Shown here: one piece after another, positions 51,136 through 60,142 of the stretch
Numbering within the stretch: the stretch's first letter is position 1
Layout: each line of letters starts with the position of its first letter
Source: Anaerolineales bacterium UBA2395
Lineage (GTDB): Bacteria > Chloroflexota > Anaerolineae > Anaerolineales > Villigracilaceae
Assembly (NCBI GenBank): GCA_002343775.1
Contig: DDSH01000024.1
Span: forward strand, 63,171 to 127,170
Length of the DNA: 64,000 nucleotides
Reading direction: 5' to 3'
Position numbers and translations under genes: made by a program
The notes under the pieces: generated by a model
Database searches by the model: none
Told to the model about the DNA's origin: nothing
The model's input: only the letters and a program-made list of their open reading frames with translations

Positions 51136-52971
51136 TTAGACTGCCTTTTCACGCATCACCGAACTGACATAGTCCATGATGGAAACCACCACGGCAATGG
51201 CGATCATCTGCGCAGATGCGGCGCGGTAGTTCAACAGGTTGATGTTCTGCTGAAGCAGGAAGCCGATACCGCCGCCACCCACGAAACCTATGATGGTGGA
51301 CATACGCACATTGATGTCCCAGCGATACATGGTGTAGGAGATATACGGCGGCACAATCTGCGGCACAACAGCGTAGATGATGGTCTGCAAGCGGTTGGCA
51401 CCGGTGGCAGTGATCGCTTCGAGCGGACCGGATTGGATGCTCTCCACCTGTTCGGAGTACAACTTCGCCAAGCTGACGATGGTGTGCAAGCCGAGCGCCA
51501 TCACGCCGGCAAACGGACCAATGCCCACTGCGATCACGAACACGATTGCCATCACCAACGCTTCCACCGAGCGCAAGGTATTGAGAATGGTGCGGGTGAT
51601 GTAATAGATCACCAGGCCGGTGGGAAGGGTATCTTTGGCTTTGGTGAAGATCGCCAGCAAAAGCCCAAGCGCTGCGCCAACGAGGATGGGTCCCGTTTGG
51701 GTGTATTCGGGTCTGCCGATCTGGTACAACCATTCCACCAACCAACCGATCAAACCGAACACGGTCCCGCCGGCGGCGGCAGAGGCGATCAAGTTCACTA
51801 TTTTGACCGTCCCCTCATTGATCTTTTCCGCCGCGCGTTGACCAACACGCCCGAGGAAATTACCAAAGACACTGCCGGCAGCAAACGCGCCAACCGCAGG
51901 CGTGGTCACGATCAGGATATCTCCCAGCTGAACCAGGAAGCGCCCGAAGAAGGCGAACGATCCGAGGGAGGCTTCCGTGCTCCGCCCAACGTTCATCGAC
52001 AACCCTGCCAGCTGGTACATCCAGAAAAAGCCGATCAACGCTGATACGAAAAGCACTACCAGCCTGCCGAGCCGCAACCCGAGAGGCGGAGAAGCAACGT
52101 CATCCTGCGGCAGCGCCCAACGCAAGGAAAAGGTCAAAACGACGGGCACAAGCAGGACACTGGCTATGTTGACGAGAATGCTGGATGTGAAAGGCGCGGT
52201 GAAATCTGCAACTGCGTTCACCACGAACAAGCCCAGAGCGATGCCGAGGGGCCAGCCCAGGGTGGAGAGAGCGATGCTCGTCAACGGGCTGCGGACGGGT
52301 TTCATCAGGTTGCGCGCGGCAATGAAACTAAGCGGGATGGCAAGAATGGTACCCAGTGTAGTCGCCAGCAGGGCTAGGAACACGGTTTCGATGATCTTTT
52401 CCCAGGTATCGTGAGCGGTTTGCGTGAACTGGGGAGCGCCCACATTGCGGCGCATGGTGGCGCGGATGAACTGGACATCGTCGCTGGGGCGGTTGGGCAG
52501 CGTGATGGTTGTCACAAAGTGACCTTCTGCATCCGCATTGGCGGTGTCGTTGCCAAGTTCCACTACATTGGTCGGGTCGTTACCCGGCACAAAGCGGACA
52601 GGTCCACTGGAGTTGGGGAAGAAATTGAATCCCTCCACCGTGACAGTTTCGCCGACTTCTGCGCACGCCGGGGTGACAATTACATACGGTTCGGAGGTGT
52701 CCGGTTCGGCAATCACCGCATCACCCGCCGGGCAGGTCACATAGACTGGGGCGGTGAAGATTTGAGATTCCTGCTCGTATTGAAAGATATCCGGCTGGGC
52801 AAGGGCGCGGGTGACGCGTACCAAACTTTGCTGGCGCGTTTCACTGCGGAGTTCTTCCAGATCGATCTTGGTGATCTCGAAACCGTAGGCGTATATGATG
52901 ATGCCGGCGAGGAAGGCGAGACCCACCCGCAGGGATTTCCAAAGGGAGGCTTTTTTGTTGTTTTCTTTCAT
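51136..52971 (-). CDS. phnE: Oversized PhnE-like permease with extracytoplasmic Ig-like domain
   Basis: A 611-residue ABC permease, over twice the usual PhnE length. Residues 17-32 are a first membrane segment. About 95-170 form an extracytoplasmic beta domain with VTPACAEVGETVTVEGFNFF, like IPT/TIG folds. About 190-222 start the permease core, 223-455 are an inserted block with about six further hydrophobic segments, and 456-611 complete the core with the EAA loop at 518-538 (EAITATGANRLQTIIYAVVP). The gene follows phnC by 3 nt. Substrate is phosphonate, phosphate or phosphite by family. Confidence 0.85.
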   Translation of the reverse strand: MKENNKKASLWKSLRVGLAFLAGIIIYAYGFEITKIDLEELRSETRQQSLVRVTRALAQPDIFQYEQESQIFTAPVYVTCPAGDAVIAEPDTSEPYVIVTPACAEVGETVTVEGFNFFPNSSGPVRFVPGNDPTNVVELGNDTANADAEGHFVTTITLPNRPSDDVQFIRATMRRNVGAPQFTQTAHDTWEKIIETVFLALLATTLGTILAIPLSFIAARNLMKPVRSPLTSIALSTLGWPLGIALGLFVVNAVADFTAPFTSSILVNIASVLLVPVVLTFSLRWALPQDDVASPPLGLRLGRLVVLFVSALIGFFWMYQLAGLSMNVGRSTEASLGSFAFFGRFLVQLGDILIVTTPAVGAFAAGSVFGNFLGRVGQRAAEKINEGTVKIVNLIASAAAGGTVFGLIGWLVEWLYQIGRPEYTQTGPILVGAALGLLLAIFTKAKDTLPTGLVIYYITRTILNTLRSVEALVMAIVFVIAVGIGPFAGVMALGLHTIVSLAKLYSEQVESIQSGPLEAITATGANRLQTIIYAVVPQIVPPYISYTMYRWDINVRMSTIIGFVGGGGIGFLLQQNINLLNYRAASAQMIAIAVVVSIMDYVSSVMREKAV

Positions 52972-52974
52972 GGC

Positions 52975-53727
52975 TTATCCCACCCTTTCTGCGTCGCGCC
53001 CATAAATATCCTTGAATTTCTTGTCGTCGATCTCACTGGGCAATCCCTCAAAGACAAGTTGTCCCTCATTCAAGGCGATGACCCGGTCGGCGTAACGGTG
53101 GACAAGGTCGAGGAAGTGCAGGCTGCACAGGACGGTCACACCATCGTTCTTGTTGATCTCTTCGAGATGCTTCATGATGCTGTGCGCGAGGACGGGGTCG
53201 AGGCTGGCAACCGGCTCATCGGCGAGGATCATCTTCGGGTCCTGCATGAGAGCGCGCGCGATGCCCACACGCTGCTGCTGACCGCCGCTCAACTCATCGG
53301 CGCGCTGGTAGGCTTTATCCGCGATTCCGACGCGTTCCAACTGCCTGAGTGCCTTGTCCATATCTTCCCGTGGAAAGCGGTTGACGAGGCTCCAGGCGGG
53401 GTTCACATACCCAAGCCGCCCGGCAAGCACGTTGGTGATCACCTTGGAGCGATGCACCAGATTGAAGTGTTGAAAGACCATGCCGATCTTGCGGCGGATG
53501 CGGCGCATCTCCTCCGGGGTGGCGGCAGTGACATCTTCGCCATCCCACAGAATCTGACCCGCCGTGGGGTCGATCAACCGGTTGATGCAGCGCAGCAATG
53601 TGGATTTGCCCGAGCCGCTCAACCCGATCACTGCCAGGAACTGTCCTTTGGGCACATCGAATGTGACATTGTCCAGCGCCTTGACGCCCCCATCGTATAT
53701 CTTTGTCAGGTTTTTTACTTGGAGCAT
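52975..53727 (-). CDS. phnC: Phosphonate-type ABC transporter ATPase
   Basis: A 250-residue ATPase. Walker A is GLSGSGKSTLL, the Q loop is GMVFQHFNLVHRSKV (typical PhnC), the signature is LSGGQQQRVGIARALM, and Walker B is ILADEPVASLD. It powers uptake with the adjacent PhnE-like permease and PhnD-like binding protein, in the order phnD-phnC-phnE. The start at 53727 begins MLQVKNL; the longer frame to 53793 has no support. An intercistronic hairpin separates it from phnD. Confidence 0.95.
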   Translation of the reverse strand: MLQVKNLTKIYDGGVKALDNVTFDVPKGQFLAVIGLSGSGKSTLLRCINRLIDPTAGQILWDGEDVTAATPEEMRRIRRKIGMVFQHFNLVHRSKVITNVLAGRLGYVNPAWSLVNRFPREDMDKALRQLERVGIADKAYQRADELSGGQQQRVGIARALMQDPKMILADEPVASLDPVLAHSIMKHLEEINKNDGVTVLCSLHFLDLVHRYADRVIALNEGQLVFEGLPSEIDDKKFKDIYGRDAERVG

Positions 53728-53825
53728 GATTGGGTTCTCGCAATCTGTACTAATTTTTGCATAATTAAGAATCCAGCTTGCATTGCCCCCCATTATAAAA
53801 AGAAAAACGACTTTGATAAAGACGA

Positions 53826-53855
53826 ATTCGGGCAGAGATTTCTCCCTGCCCGAAT
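53826..53855. promoter_or_regulatory. Intercistronic hairpin between phnD and phnC
   Basis: ATTCGGGCAG at 53826-53835 pairs with CTGCCCGAAT at 53846-53855. There is no T-run on the minus strand, so it more likely protects the phnD message end than terminates, giving more binding protein than ATPase. Confidence 0.6.
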
Positions 53856-53874
53856 GGTTTGCCGTGACTAAATT

Positions 53875-54984
53875 TTAGCGGAGGGACTCAATGGTCGTTC
53901 CGGATTCCACAACCAGCTTGCGGATGAAATCATATTCCGCATCGGTGGCGGGTTGCATGCCGGACCAACCGTAGAAGTCTTCGCTACCGAGCGAGGTGCC
54001 CCACGCTTCAGTGGCGGCGAAGGCGAGCAGCGCGTCCTGAATTTGGGTGCGCAGTTCAGCAGGGAACTCAGGGCCGAAGGACATGGTGTCGTTGGGGATG
54101 TCCGGGGAGAGCATCAGGATGCGAACCTTGGAGACCACATCGGGGAACTCTTCGCGGATGTTAGCGCGGGCATCGAGCACGCGGTAGCCTTCGCAGAGCA
54201 ACTGGCTGGCATCTTCATTGAGCGCGCAGCTGTTGACATCAACAGGAACTTCCGGATCCATGCCGAGATCCCACTTGGTACCGCCTTCAGGGGCAGCGTA
54301 GGGGCTATAGAAGGCAGCGGCGAAATCCGCTTCACCAGTGTACACGGCGCGGACAGCCTGCGGGTGACCACCGGCTTCAAGTTCTTCACTGGGGGTAACG
54401 CCTGCTTCCTTCAGCATGACGGAAGGAACGAGGTAGCCAGAGGTGGAACCGGCATCGGGGAAGGCGAACTTCTTGCCATCGAGGTCTTCGATCGACTGGA
54501 TGTCGCTGTCGCGAGCGACGACGATCATGGTCCAGTACACGCCCCAACCACGGCGGACAGCCTTGAAGGCAACGTCCACACCGCAGAGGTCATTGGCGAG
54601 CACGTAACCGAAGGCGGGGATGAACGCCATGGTGTCGGCGGGGGAGGCGCACATTTCTTCGATCGTGGCGGCGTAGGAGGTCGGGACGACCACTTCGAAG
54701 GTGAGACCCGTGGCTTCATTCAAAGCCGCAGCCATCACTTCACCGCCGGTCACGATCACGTTCGCGTCCACGGAGGGGACGAACAGAACCTTGATGGGGT
54801 GTTCGGGGGAACCGATGGCAGGCATTTCTTCAGTCGGTTCGGCGGTCGGTTCTTCGACGGGGGCTTCGGTGGCAACCGGTTCTTCAACCACCGGGGCTTC
54901 TGTGGCAGGCGTACCACAGGCGCTGAGAATCATCGAAGCGGTCACGATGAGGCTCAACAGGACGAACAGGGAACGTTTGTTCAT
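53875..54984 (-). CDS. phnD: Phosphonate/phosphate/phosphite-binding lipoprotein
   Basis: A 369-residue binding protein. The signal ends at the lipobox LSAC (C23), followed by a Thr/Pro/Glu-rich linker to about residue 60. The periplasmic-type domain has HPIKVLFVPSVDANVI, then LDGKKFAFPDAGSTSGYLVPSVMLK, the PhnD-family substrate motif around the STSGYLVP loop, and GEADFAAAFYSPY. The first gene of the phnD-C-E unit. A possible -10 box (TATAAT) lies at 55173-55178, about 190 nt upstream. Confidence 0.93.
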   Translation of the reverse strand: MNKRSLFVLLSLIVTASMILSACGTPATEAPVVEEPVATEAPVEEPTAEPTEEMPAIGSPEHPIKVLFVPSVDANVIVTGGEVMAAALNEATGLTFEVVVPTSYAATIEEMCASPADTMAFIPAFGYVLANDLCGVDVAFKAVRRGWGVYWTMIVVARDSDIQSIEDLDGKKFAFPDAGSTSGYLVPSVMLKEAGVTPSEELEAGGHPQAVRAVYTGEADFAAAFYSPYAAPEGGTKWDLGMDPEVPVDVNSCALNEDASQLLCEGYRVLDARANIREEFPDVVSKVRILMLSPDIPNDTMSFGPEFPAELRTQIQDALLAFAATEAWGTSLGSEDFYGWSGMQPATDAEYDFIRKLVVESGTTIESLR

Positions 54985-55263
54985 TTTCTCCTCTTTCTAT
55001 AAAAATGGTAGGTGTGTGGGGCAGGCTGCCCCTGACGAAACAATCATACCGCGTGTTAACATGATTAACAAGTACCCTTCTCTTAAAAATTCCTACTGGC
55101 TTGTCTTGATTTTTGTGAACTGCGGCACAAGCGGCGGGAAATCTTGTCCATACATTTCGCGGTACCCTCGTCATTATACAAGATGTTTGTACTTTCGAGA
55201 ACAAGGTCACGTAAATTTTTGTTTAAGAGGTGGTTAATTTTGCAACAGAGATTTACTTGTCAC

Positions 55264-56775
55264 CTATTCCAGTTTCAGTTCTTCAAGGCGGTTTTTCAAT
55301 TCCTGTTGAATCTCTGCATATGCAGACTGCCCGGCGAGGTTTTCCAATTCGTAGGGATCTTCGATGAGGTTAAAAAGTTCCTGTTCACCGGTGACGTATT
55401 CCACATATTTCCATTCGAGTGTGCGAACGGCATAATATTCAGGGATGCGTGAACCGATCCCTTCTTCGGTGGGCCAATGCTCGATCAAAATGGCATCGCG
55501 CCAGCCGGCATCCGGGTCTTGGAGCAGGGGCAAGAGACTCTCCCCGTTAACATTCGCAGGGATATTTGCGCCAGCCAGATCGGCAAAGGTGGGGGCAAGG
55601 TCAATGTTGGCGACCAGGCTCAAGTCGGTGCGAGGCGGGAAGATCGCAGGAGCATAGACGATGAACGGGATGCGCGCGCATGATTCATAGGCGCAATTCT
55701 TGGTCAATCCCAGTCTGTGATTTCCCACGGTCAATCCATTATCCGAAATGAAAAAGATGATCGTATTCTCGCTCAACCCATTCTCTTCCAGTGCGTTCAA
55801 CACAGAGGCAACACCATCATCCACCGAGAGCAGGGAACGCAGGATCTGTTTATAGGAGATGTCGATCTTTTCGACAGAGATCGGGTTCAGATCTTGCAGA
55901 TATTGCGGCTTGTCGCTGATATCTTCTTCCATGAAGTTGGGTGGACGATAAGGCTCGGAGGTCAACGCGCTTGCGCGGCGGAACTGTGGATCGTGACGTT
56001 CTGCCCAGAAGTAGGGCGAATGCGGATTGTAGTAGGAGAGGGTCAGGCTGAAAGGTTCGTTGCGGTTTTGGGCAATGTAGTCTACGGCGCGCTGCGAGAT
56101 CAAGTCAGCGCTGAAGATGGTATTCTCGCCTGAGTACTCGACCACCTCGCCATTTTCCGAAAGGCTGAAATCCTGATAGAACGCAGCCGCGCCAGTGTCG
56201 TCATCTGCGCCGAGATTTCTGCCGAGAAAGGCGTTCCAAATATCCCAGCCGGGCGGCATGTAGCCGTAGGGTTCGAGCGAATCGTAGTCGTTCAAATATT
56301 TGCCGAAATATCCAGTGTGATAGCCCGCACCCTGCAACCAGGTTGCATAAGTGGAGATATCGATAAATTTTTTCGCGCCGCCCTGGGGCCAGTTGTTGGT
56401 GTAGACCTGGTGGTTGTGGACATATTCACCATTCAGAATGCTGGCACGGCTGGGGCAGCACAAAGGTGTGGTAGCAAAAGCGTTCTCGAAGTTGATGCCG
56501 CCCTTTTTGAGTACATCACGTACAGTGGGCATAAAGTCTACAGTGTGATACGGCTGGTCGTCTGTGAAAATGAAGATGATATTGGGTCGGGGATCATTCA
56601 GGCGTTCTTCGGAAGCGGGTCCGGCTTCCGGGCTTTCAAAAATGGTCGGAAAATACGGTTCCGGCGTCGCTTCGATCTGCGGCTCTTCCGGCGCAGACGT
56701 TTCTGCTGCTTTGGCGCAGGCGATCAATAGAAAAAGCCCCGCCAAAACCATGAAGATGATTTTGGTGTTTCTCAT
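55264..56775 (-). CDS. Sulfatase-family lipoprotein
   Basis: A 503-residue sulfatase. The signal ends at LLIAC (C20). The catalytic domain has FIFTDDQP with D72-D73, then TPLCCPSRASILNGEY, the CxPSR motif in which C106 is the residue converted to formylglycine, plus GNHRLGLTKNCAYESC. This pattern fits arylsulfatases or N-acetylglucosamine-6-sulfatases. A formylglycine-generating enzyme is not seen in the window. GAAAGGA before 56775 decides the start; the longer frame runs into lipA. Probably degrades sulfated glycans on the cell surface. Confidence 0.9.
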   Translation of the reverse strand: MRNTKIIFMVLAGLFLLIACAKAAETSAPEEPQIEATPEPYFPTIFESPEAGPASEERLNDPRPNIIFIFTDDQPYHTVDFMPTVRDVLKKGGINFENAFATTPLCCPSRASILNGEYVHNHQVYTNNWPQGGAKKFIDISTYATWLQGAGYHTGYFGKYLNDYDSLEPYGYMPPGWDIWNAFLGRNLGADDDTGAAAFYQDFSLSENGEVVEYSGENTIFSADLISQRAVDYIAQNRNEPFSLTLSYYNPHSPYFWAERHDPQFRRASALTSEPYRPPNFMEEDISDKPQYLQDLNPISVEKIDISYKQILRSLLSVDDGVASVLNALEENGLSENTIIFFISDNGLTVGNHRLGLTKNCAYESCARIPFIVYAPAIFPPRTDLSLVANIDLAPTFADLAGANIPANVNGESLLPLLQDPDAGWRDAILIEHWPTEEGIGSRIPEYYAVRTLEWKYVEYVTGEQELFNLIEDPYELENLAGQSAYAEIQQELKNRLEELKLE

Positions 56776-56844
56776 GAGGTCCTTTCGGGTTTCACGTTCG
56801 GCAACCACATATTTCCAAACGATGCATCGAGGAAACGATTGAAG

Positions 56845-56874
56845 GTGAAAAAAAGCCCCGCTTTGGGGGCTTTT
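56845..56874 (-). terminator. Terminator of lipA
   Basis: AAAAGCCCC at 56851-56859 pairs with GGGGCTTTT at 56866-56874, with Ts following on the minus strand. Confidence 0.82.
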
Positions 56875-56876
56875 CT

Positions 56877-57851
56877 TTACAACGAAGGCAGAACCGGCAG
56901 ATGGTTGTCGGTCATTGCACTGTTGCCATATAGTTTGCGATGCACCACGCTCAAGGCGCGCACTTGTTCCGCAGCATGATAGGAAGACCGCACCAATGGA
57001 TTCGATTCGACCCACTTGAAGCCAATCTCCCTGCCGTATTCGCGCAGTTCGGCAAATTCTTCCATGGTGTAATAACGATCCATGGGCATGTGCTTCTTGC
57101 TCGGTTGCAGGTATTGACCGATGGTGAGAATGTCTACGCCCCAGCTGCGCTGGTCGCGCATCACGGCTTTGACCTCGTCCATAGTCTCGCCAATACCGAC
57201 CATGATGCCACTCTTGGTGAGGACTTCCGGGTCGAGTTTTTTGGCGTTGGAGAGAGTCGCTGCCGCCCATTCGTAGTTATCCTGCGGCTGGACAGTCTTG
57301 AACAGGCGCGGAACGGTTTCCACGTTGTGGTTCAGGATCTCGGGACGCGCATCCATGACGATCTTCAATGCCTCGATGCTGCCTTTGAAATCTGGGATGA
57401 GTACTTCTATGGAGCAGCCGGGCAGCAGTTCGCGGATGCGGCGGATGACCATCGCGAAGATGGGCGCGCCGCCGTCGCGGCGTTCGTCGCGGTTGACGGA
57501 GGTGATGACCGCGTGTTTCAAGTCCATGGCTTTGACGGCTTGCGCGACGCGCTCGGCTTCACCCCAATCCAATAAGGCGGGCTTGCCGTGTTTGATGTCG
57601 CAGAAGGCGCAACTGCGTGTGCAGACGTCGCCCAGCATGAGGAAGGTGGCGGTGCCGCTGCCCCAGCATTCGCCGAGGTTCGGGCACATGGCTTCCTCGC
57701 AGACGGTGTGTAATTCTTTTTTACGCATGAGTCCGTGCAGCCATTCATACGTCTCGCCTGAGGGCGCGCGGACTTTGATCCAGTCCGGGCGGCGCAGGGG
57801 GCGCGAATCAGGTTGCGGGGAGACTCGGTCTCGGGTGGGTGTAGCAGGCAT
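56877..57851 (-). CDS. lipA: Lipoyl synthase
   Basis: A 324-residue radical-SAM enzyme that inserts two sulfurs into octanoyl chains of E2 and GcvH. The auxiliary cluster has C51, C56 and C62 (CEEAMCPNLGECW); the SAM cluster has C77, C81 and C84 (CTRSCAFC). Later motifs are TSVNRDERRDGG and LVRSSYHA. The start at 57851 follows AAGGA and avoids the palindrome at 57873-57907, where the longer frame begins. lipB is not adjacent. Confidence 0.95.
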   Translation of the reverse strand: MPATPTRDRVSPQPDSRPLRRPDWIKVRAPSGETYEWLHGLMRKKELHTVCEEAMCPNLGECWGSGTATFLMLGDVCTRSCAFCDIKHGKPALLDWGEAERVAQAVKAMDLKHAVITSVNRDERRDGGAPIFAMVIRRIRELLPGCSIEVLIPDFKGSIEALKIVMDARPEILNHNVETVPRLFKTVQPQDNYEWAAATLSNAKKLDPEVLTKSGIMVGIGETMDEVKAVMRDQRSWGVDILTIGQYLQPSKKHMPMDRYYTMEEFAELREYGREIGFKWVESNPLVRSSYHAAEQVRALSVVHRKLYGNSAMTDNHLPVLPSL

Positions 57852-57872
57852 AGGGTCCTTTTTGAAGCGCAT

Positions 57873-57907
57873 GTCATTGCCGGCAAGTGACTCCGCCTCG
57901 CAATGAC
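57873..57907. repeat. GTCATTGC-family palindrome between nfeD and lipA
   Basis: GTCATTGC at 57873-57880 pairs with GCAATGAC at 57900-57907, with partly matched interior. The terminal GTCATTGC is shared with the larger element at 60916-61011. Confidence 0.65.
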
Positions 57908-57914
57908 GTGAAGA

Positions 57915-59219
57915 TTATTTTTTCCTGACGATCAATCTCAAACCTCTAACTTCGACGACCTCGATTTTATCACCCTTGTGGATAGGGTCGGAGCCGGGGT
58001 CTCGTTCTGCCGTCCAAAGTTCGGATTCCAGCTGGACCTGTCCCGCATCGTTCTCGAAGATTTTGACCGTTCCTGTTTTGCCGACGAAGGATTCACTGCC
58101 CGCTTGGATGGGTCTATGAAGCGAACGCACGGCGATCAGCATGACGACAAAGAAAGCCAGCCCAATGAAAACGCCCGTGCCAATCACCAGTGGGACGGAG
58201 ACACGTTGGAAATCGGGCGTGCCGGGCGAGTTGAACAACACCAGAGCACCGATAATGAACGAGGCGACCCCTGCCGTGGTCAACGCGCCATGTGTGGGCG
58301 CTTTGATGTCGAGCACGAACAGGACGAAAGCAATGGCAAGGAAGATGACGCCGAACCAGTTGACGGGCAGGACGCCCAAGCCGTAGGTTGCCAGCGTGAT
58401 ACAGACCGCGCCAATGAATCCCGCCACCCAGCCGCCGGGTGTGGAAAGTTCGATCAACACCGCCTGCACACCGATGGCAAGCAACAGAAAGGCAATGTTC
58501 GGGTCAGTGAGGGTAAGCAGCAGCTGCTCGATGAAACTGATGTCGAGCGTCTGTACTTCGATGTCTTCGGTATTCAACGTGCGCGGGGCATCGCCCACTT
58601 GGACGGTAAATCCATCCAATACCTGCAACAGGTCTTCGAGGTCGTCGGCGATGAAGTCGATCAGATTCACTTCCAGCGCTTCGTCGGCGGTGGCGGCTTT
58701 GGCTTCGTCGATCATGGCTTCGGCAAGCGACAGCGCCTCCTCGCCGCGCGGCGCGACGAACGGGCGGATGGAGGCTTTGATGATCTCCTTGGCTTTCGTA
58801 TCGGCTGTGGTGTTCAGGTCTTCACCCGAGCTGGTGATGGGGCTGGATGCGCCGATCGACGTCTCCGGTGCCATGGCAGAGGCGTGTCCCGCCATCGTGA
58901 TCATCGCACCGGCGCTACCGGCAATGGCATTCTTTGGCGCAACATACACCACCACCGGCACATCGCTGGCGCGGATCTCGGTGATGATCTTCAACATGGT
59001 ATCCACGCTGCCGCCGGGGGTGTTGAGCTGGATGATGACAACTTCCGCATTGCGCCGGTCGGCGGTTTCGATGCCACGGCTAATGTATTCCAGCATCGGC
59101 GGCATGATGGGACCGTCCGCGGTCAGCACAACTGCGATCGGTTCGCGGCTTTGGGCAAAGACAGTTTGAACCATCGCCAGAGCAAGCAGGAGCAAAAGGA
59201 GCAGTCTTCTTGTTTTCAT
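57915..59219 (-). CDS. NfeD-type ClpP-class serine protease (1510-N-like)
   Basis: A 434-residue membrane protein. A signal peptide (about 1-22) is followed by a ClpP-like domain with LNTPGGSVDT and catalytic S102 in NAIAGSAGAMITMAG; K142 in TKAKEII is the likely general base, giving a Ser-Lys dyad. About 235-365 hold several membrane segments, and the C-terminal ~70 residues are the NfeD OB-fold (GKTGTVKIFENDAGQVQLESELW). The family cleaves membrane proteins such as stomatins; no stomatin gene is adjacent. Confidence 0.92.
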   Translation of the reverse strand: MKTRRLLLLLLLALAMVQTVFAQSREPIAVVLTADGPIMPPMLEYISRGIETADRRNAEVVIIQLNTPGGSVDTMLKIITEIRASDVPVVVYVAPKNAIAGSAGAMITMAGHASAMAPETSIGASSPITSSGEDLNTTADTKAKEIIKASIRPFVAPRGEEALSLAEAMIDEAKAATADEALEVNLIDFIADDLEDLLQVLDGFTVQVGDAPRTLNTEDIEVQTLDISFIEQLLLTLTDPNIAFLLLAIGVQAVLIELSTPGGWVAGFIGAVCITLATYGLGVLPVNWFGVIFLAIAFVLFVLDIKAPTHGALTTAGVASFIIGALVLFNSPGTPDFQRVSVPLVIGTGVFIGLAFFVVMLIAVRSLHRPIQAGSESFVGKTGTVKIFENDAGQVQLESELWTAERDPGSDPIHKGDKIEVVEVRGLRLIVRKK

Positions 59220-59266
59220 GATTGTTTCCAGTTCTTCGAATGATTATACTGGTTATGGAGGGTCTC

Positions 59267-59965
59267 ATGACCGAAACTAAGCGAACATTTACATTGCCGC
59301 GTATTTTCTTGATGATCGTGGTGGTCTTCGTCATCCCGTTCCTGCCGATGATCATCTCTGGTGCGTGGACTTGGCTGGAGGCGTGGGCATACGCCATCCT
59401 CAGCGCTTTGGGGTTCATTGTCAGCCGCGCCCTGGCAGCGCGCCGCCACCCCGACATTCTTGCAGAGCGGGCCCGCTCCATCGAATTGCAAAACGCAAAG
59501 TCGTGGGACAAAATCCTTGCGCCCATGCTGGCGTTCGGCTCCGCCCTTATTTTGACCGTTTCGGGTTTGGATAAGCGTTTGGAATGGACACCACCCCTCC
59601 CGCCCGTCGCCGTGATCGTCTCCCTGCTCGTGATCGTTCTCGGCTTCGCGGTTGGTTCATGGGCATTGATCGAAAACCGCTTCTTCTCCGGCGTGGTGCG
59701 GATTCAAAACGACCGCGGTCATCATGTCGTTTCGACAGGACCCTACCGCTTTGTCCGTCATCCCGGCTATGCAGGCGCGCTGTGGACCTATCTTGCCACG
59801 CCGGTGTTATTGAACTCCCTCTGGGCGTTCATTCCAGCCGCCCTGCTGTTCGTCGTCCTCGTCGTACGCACATCCCTTGAGGATAAAACATTACAGGATG
59901 AATTACCCGGCTACAGGGAATTCACACGCAAGACGAAGTACCGCCTCATGCCAGGACTTTGGTGA
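59267..59965 (+). CDS. Isoprenylcysteine carboxyl methyltransferase-like membrane protein
   Basis: A 232-residue protein with about five membrane segments (14-35, 42-60, 85-100, 110-128, 178-200) and the ICMT/phospholipid methyltransferase signature GPYRFVRHPGYAGALW followed by LEDKTLQDELPGYREFTRKTKYRLMPGLW. Bacteria lack prenylated CaaX proteins, so the substrate is unknown; lipid or quinone-like acceptors are possible. GGAGG 6 nt before 59267 selects this start over the ATG at 59222. It is divergent from the NfeD gene. Confidence 0.88.
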   Translation: MTETKRTFTLPRIFLMIVVVFVIPFLPMIISGAWTWLEAWAYAILSALGFIVSRALAARRHPDILAERARSIELQNAKSWDKILAPMLAFGSALILTVSGLDKRLEWTPPLPPVAVIVSLLVIVLGFAVGSWALIENRFFSGVVRIQNDRGHHVVSTGPYRFVRHPGYAGALWTYLATPVLLNSLWAFIPAALLFVVLVVRTSLEDKTLQDELPGYREFTRKTKYRLMPGLW

Positions 59966-60036
59966 TTCTTCCCCATTGAGTTGGTGCAACCCGTCACAGA
60001 CACCTCTCCATGACGGGCTGCCTGCTTTCAGGAAAC

Positions 60037-60120
60037 TTATTGCAACGCCAGCACCAGTGTGCGGATGCCGAGCACAATGATCAACAATCCTACAAAGATC
60101 ATCAACGCCTTCAAGGGCAA
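60037..60120 (-). CDS. Possible 27-residue hydrophobic peptide downstream of pstB
   Basis: A TTG-started frame on the minus strand, after an upstream stop, encodes a peptide of about 27 residues that is almost entirely one membrane helix (LKALMIFVGLLIIVLGIRT). It lies 23 nt after the pstB stop. It could be a small membrane protein or the decayed end of a gene; no strong Shine-Dalgarno is visible. Confidence 0.3.
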   Translation of the reverse strand: MPLKALMIFVGLLIIVLGIRTLVLALQ

Positions 60121-60142
60121 CTTTTAGCGAAACTACAGGTCT

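Noticed and set aside
52411..53871. 486-residue plus-strand frame opposite phnC/phnE
   Set aside because: Shadow of the real minus-strand genes; His/Asp-rich and without motifs.
55264..57270. 668-residue frame extending the sulfatase into lipA
   Set aside because: The extra N-terminus lies in another frame of lipA and would hide the lipobox signal at 56775.
57978..59243. 421-residue plus-strand frame opposite the NfeD gene
   Set aside because: Composition is that of an antisense shadow and the NfeD protein is well supported.
59988..60019. Terminator between the ICMT-like gene and pstB
   Set aside because: Only a 7-bp stem with a mismatch and no T-run; too weak to call.
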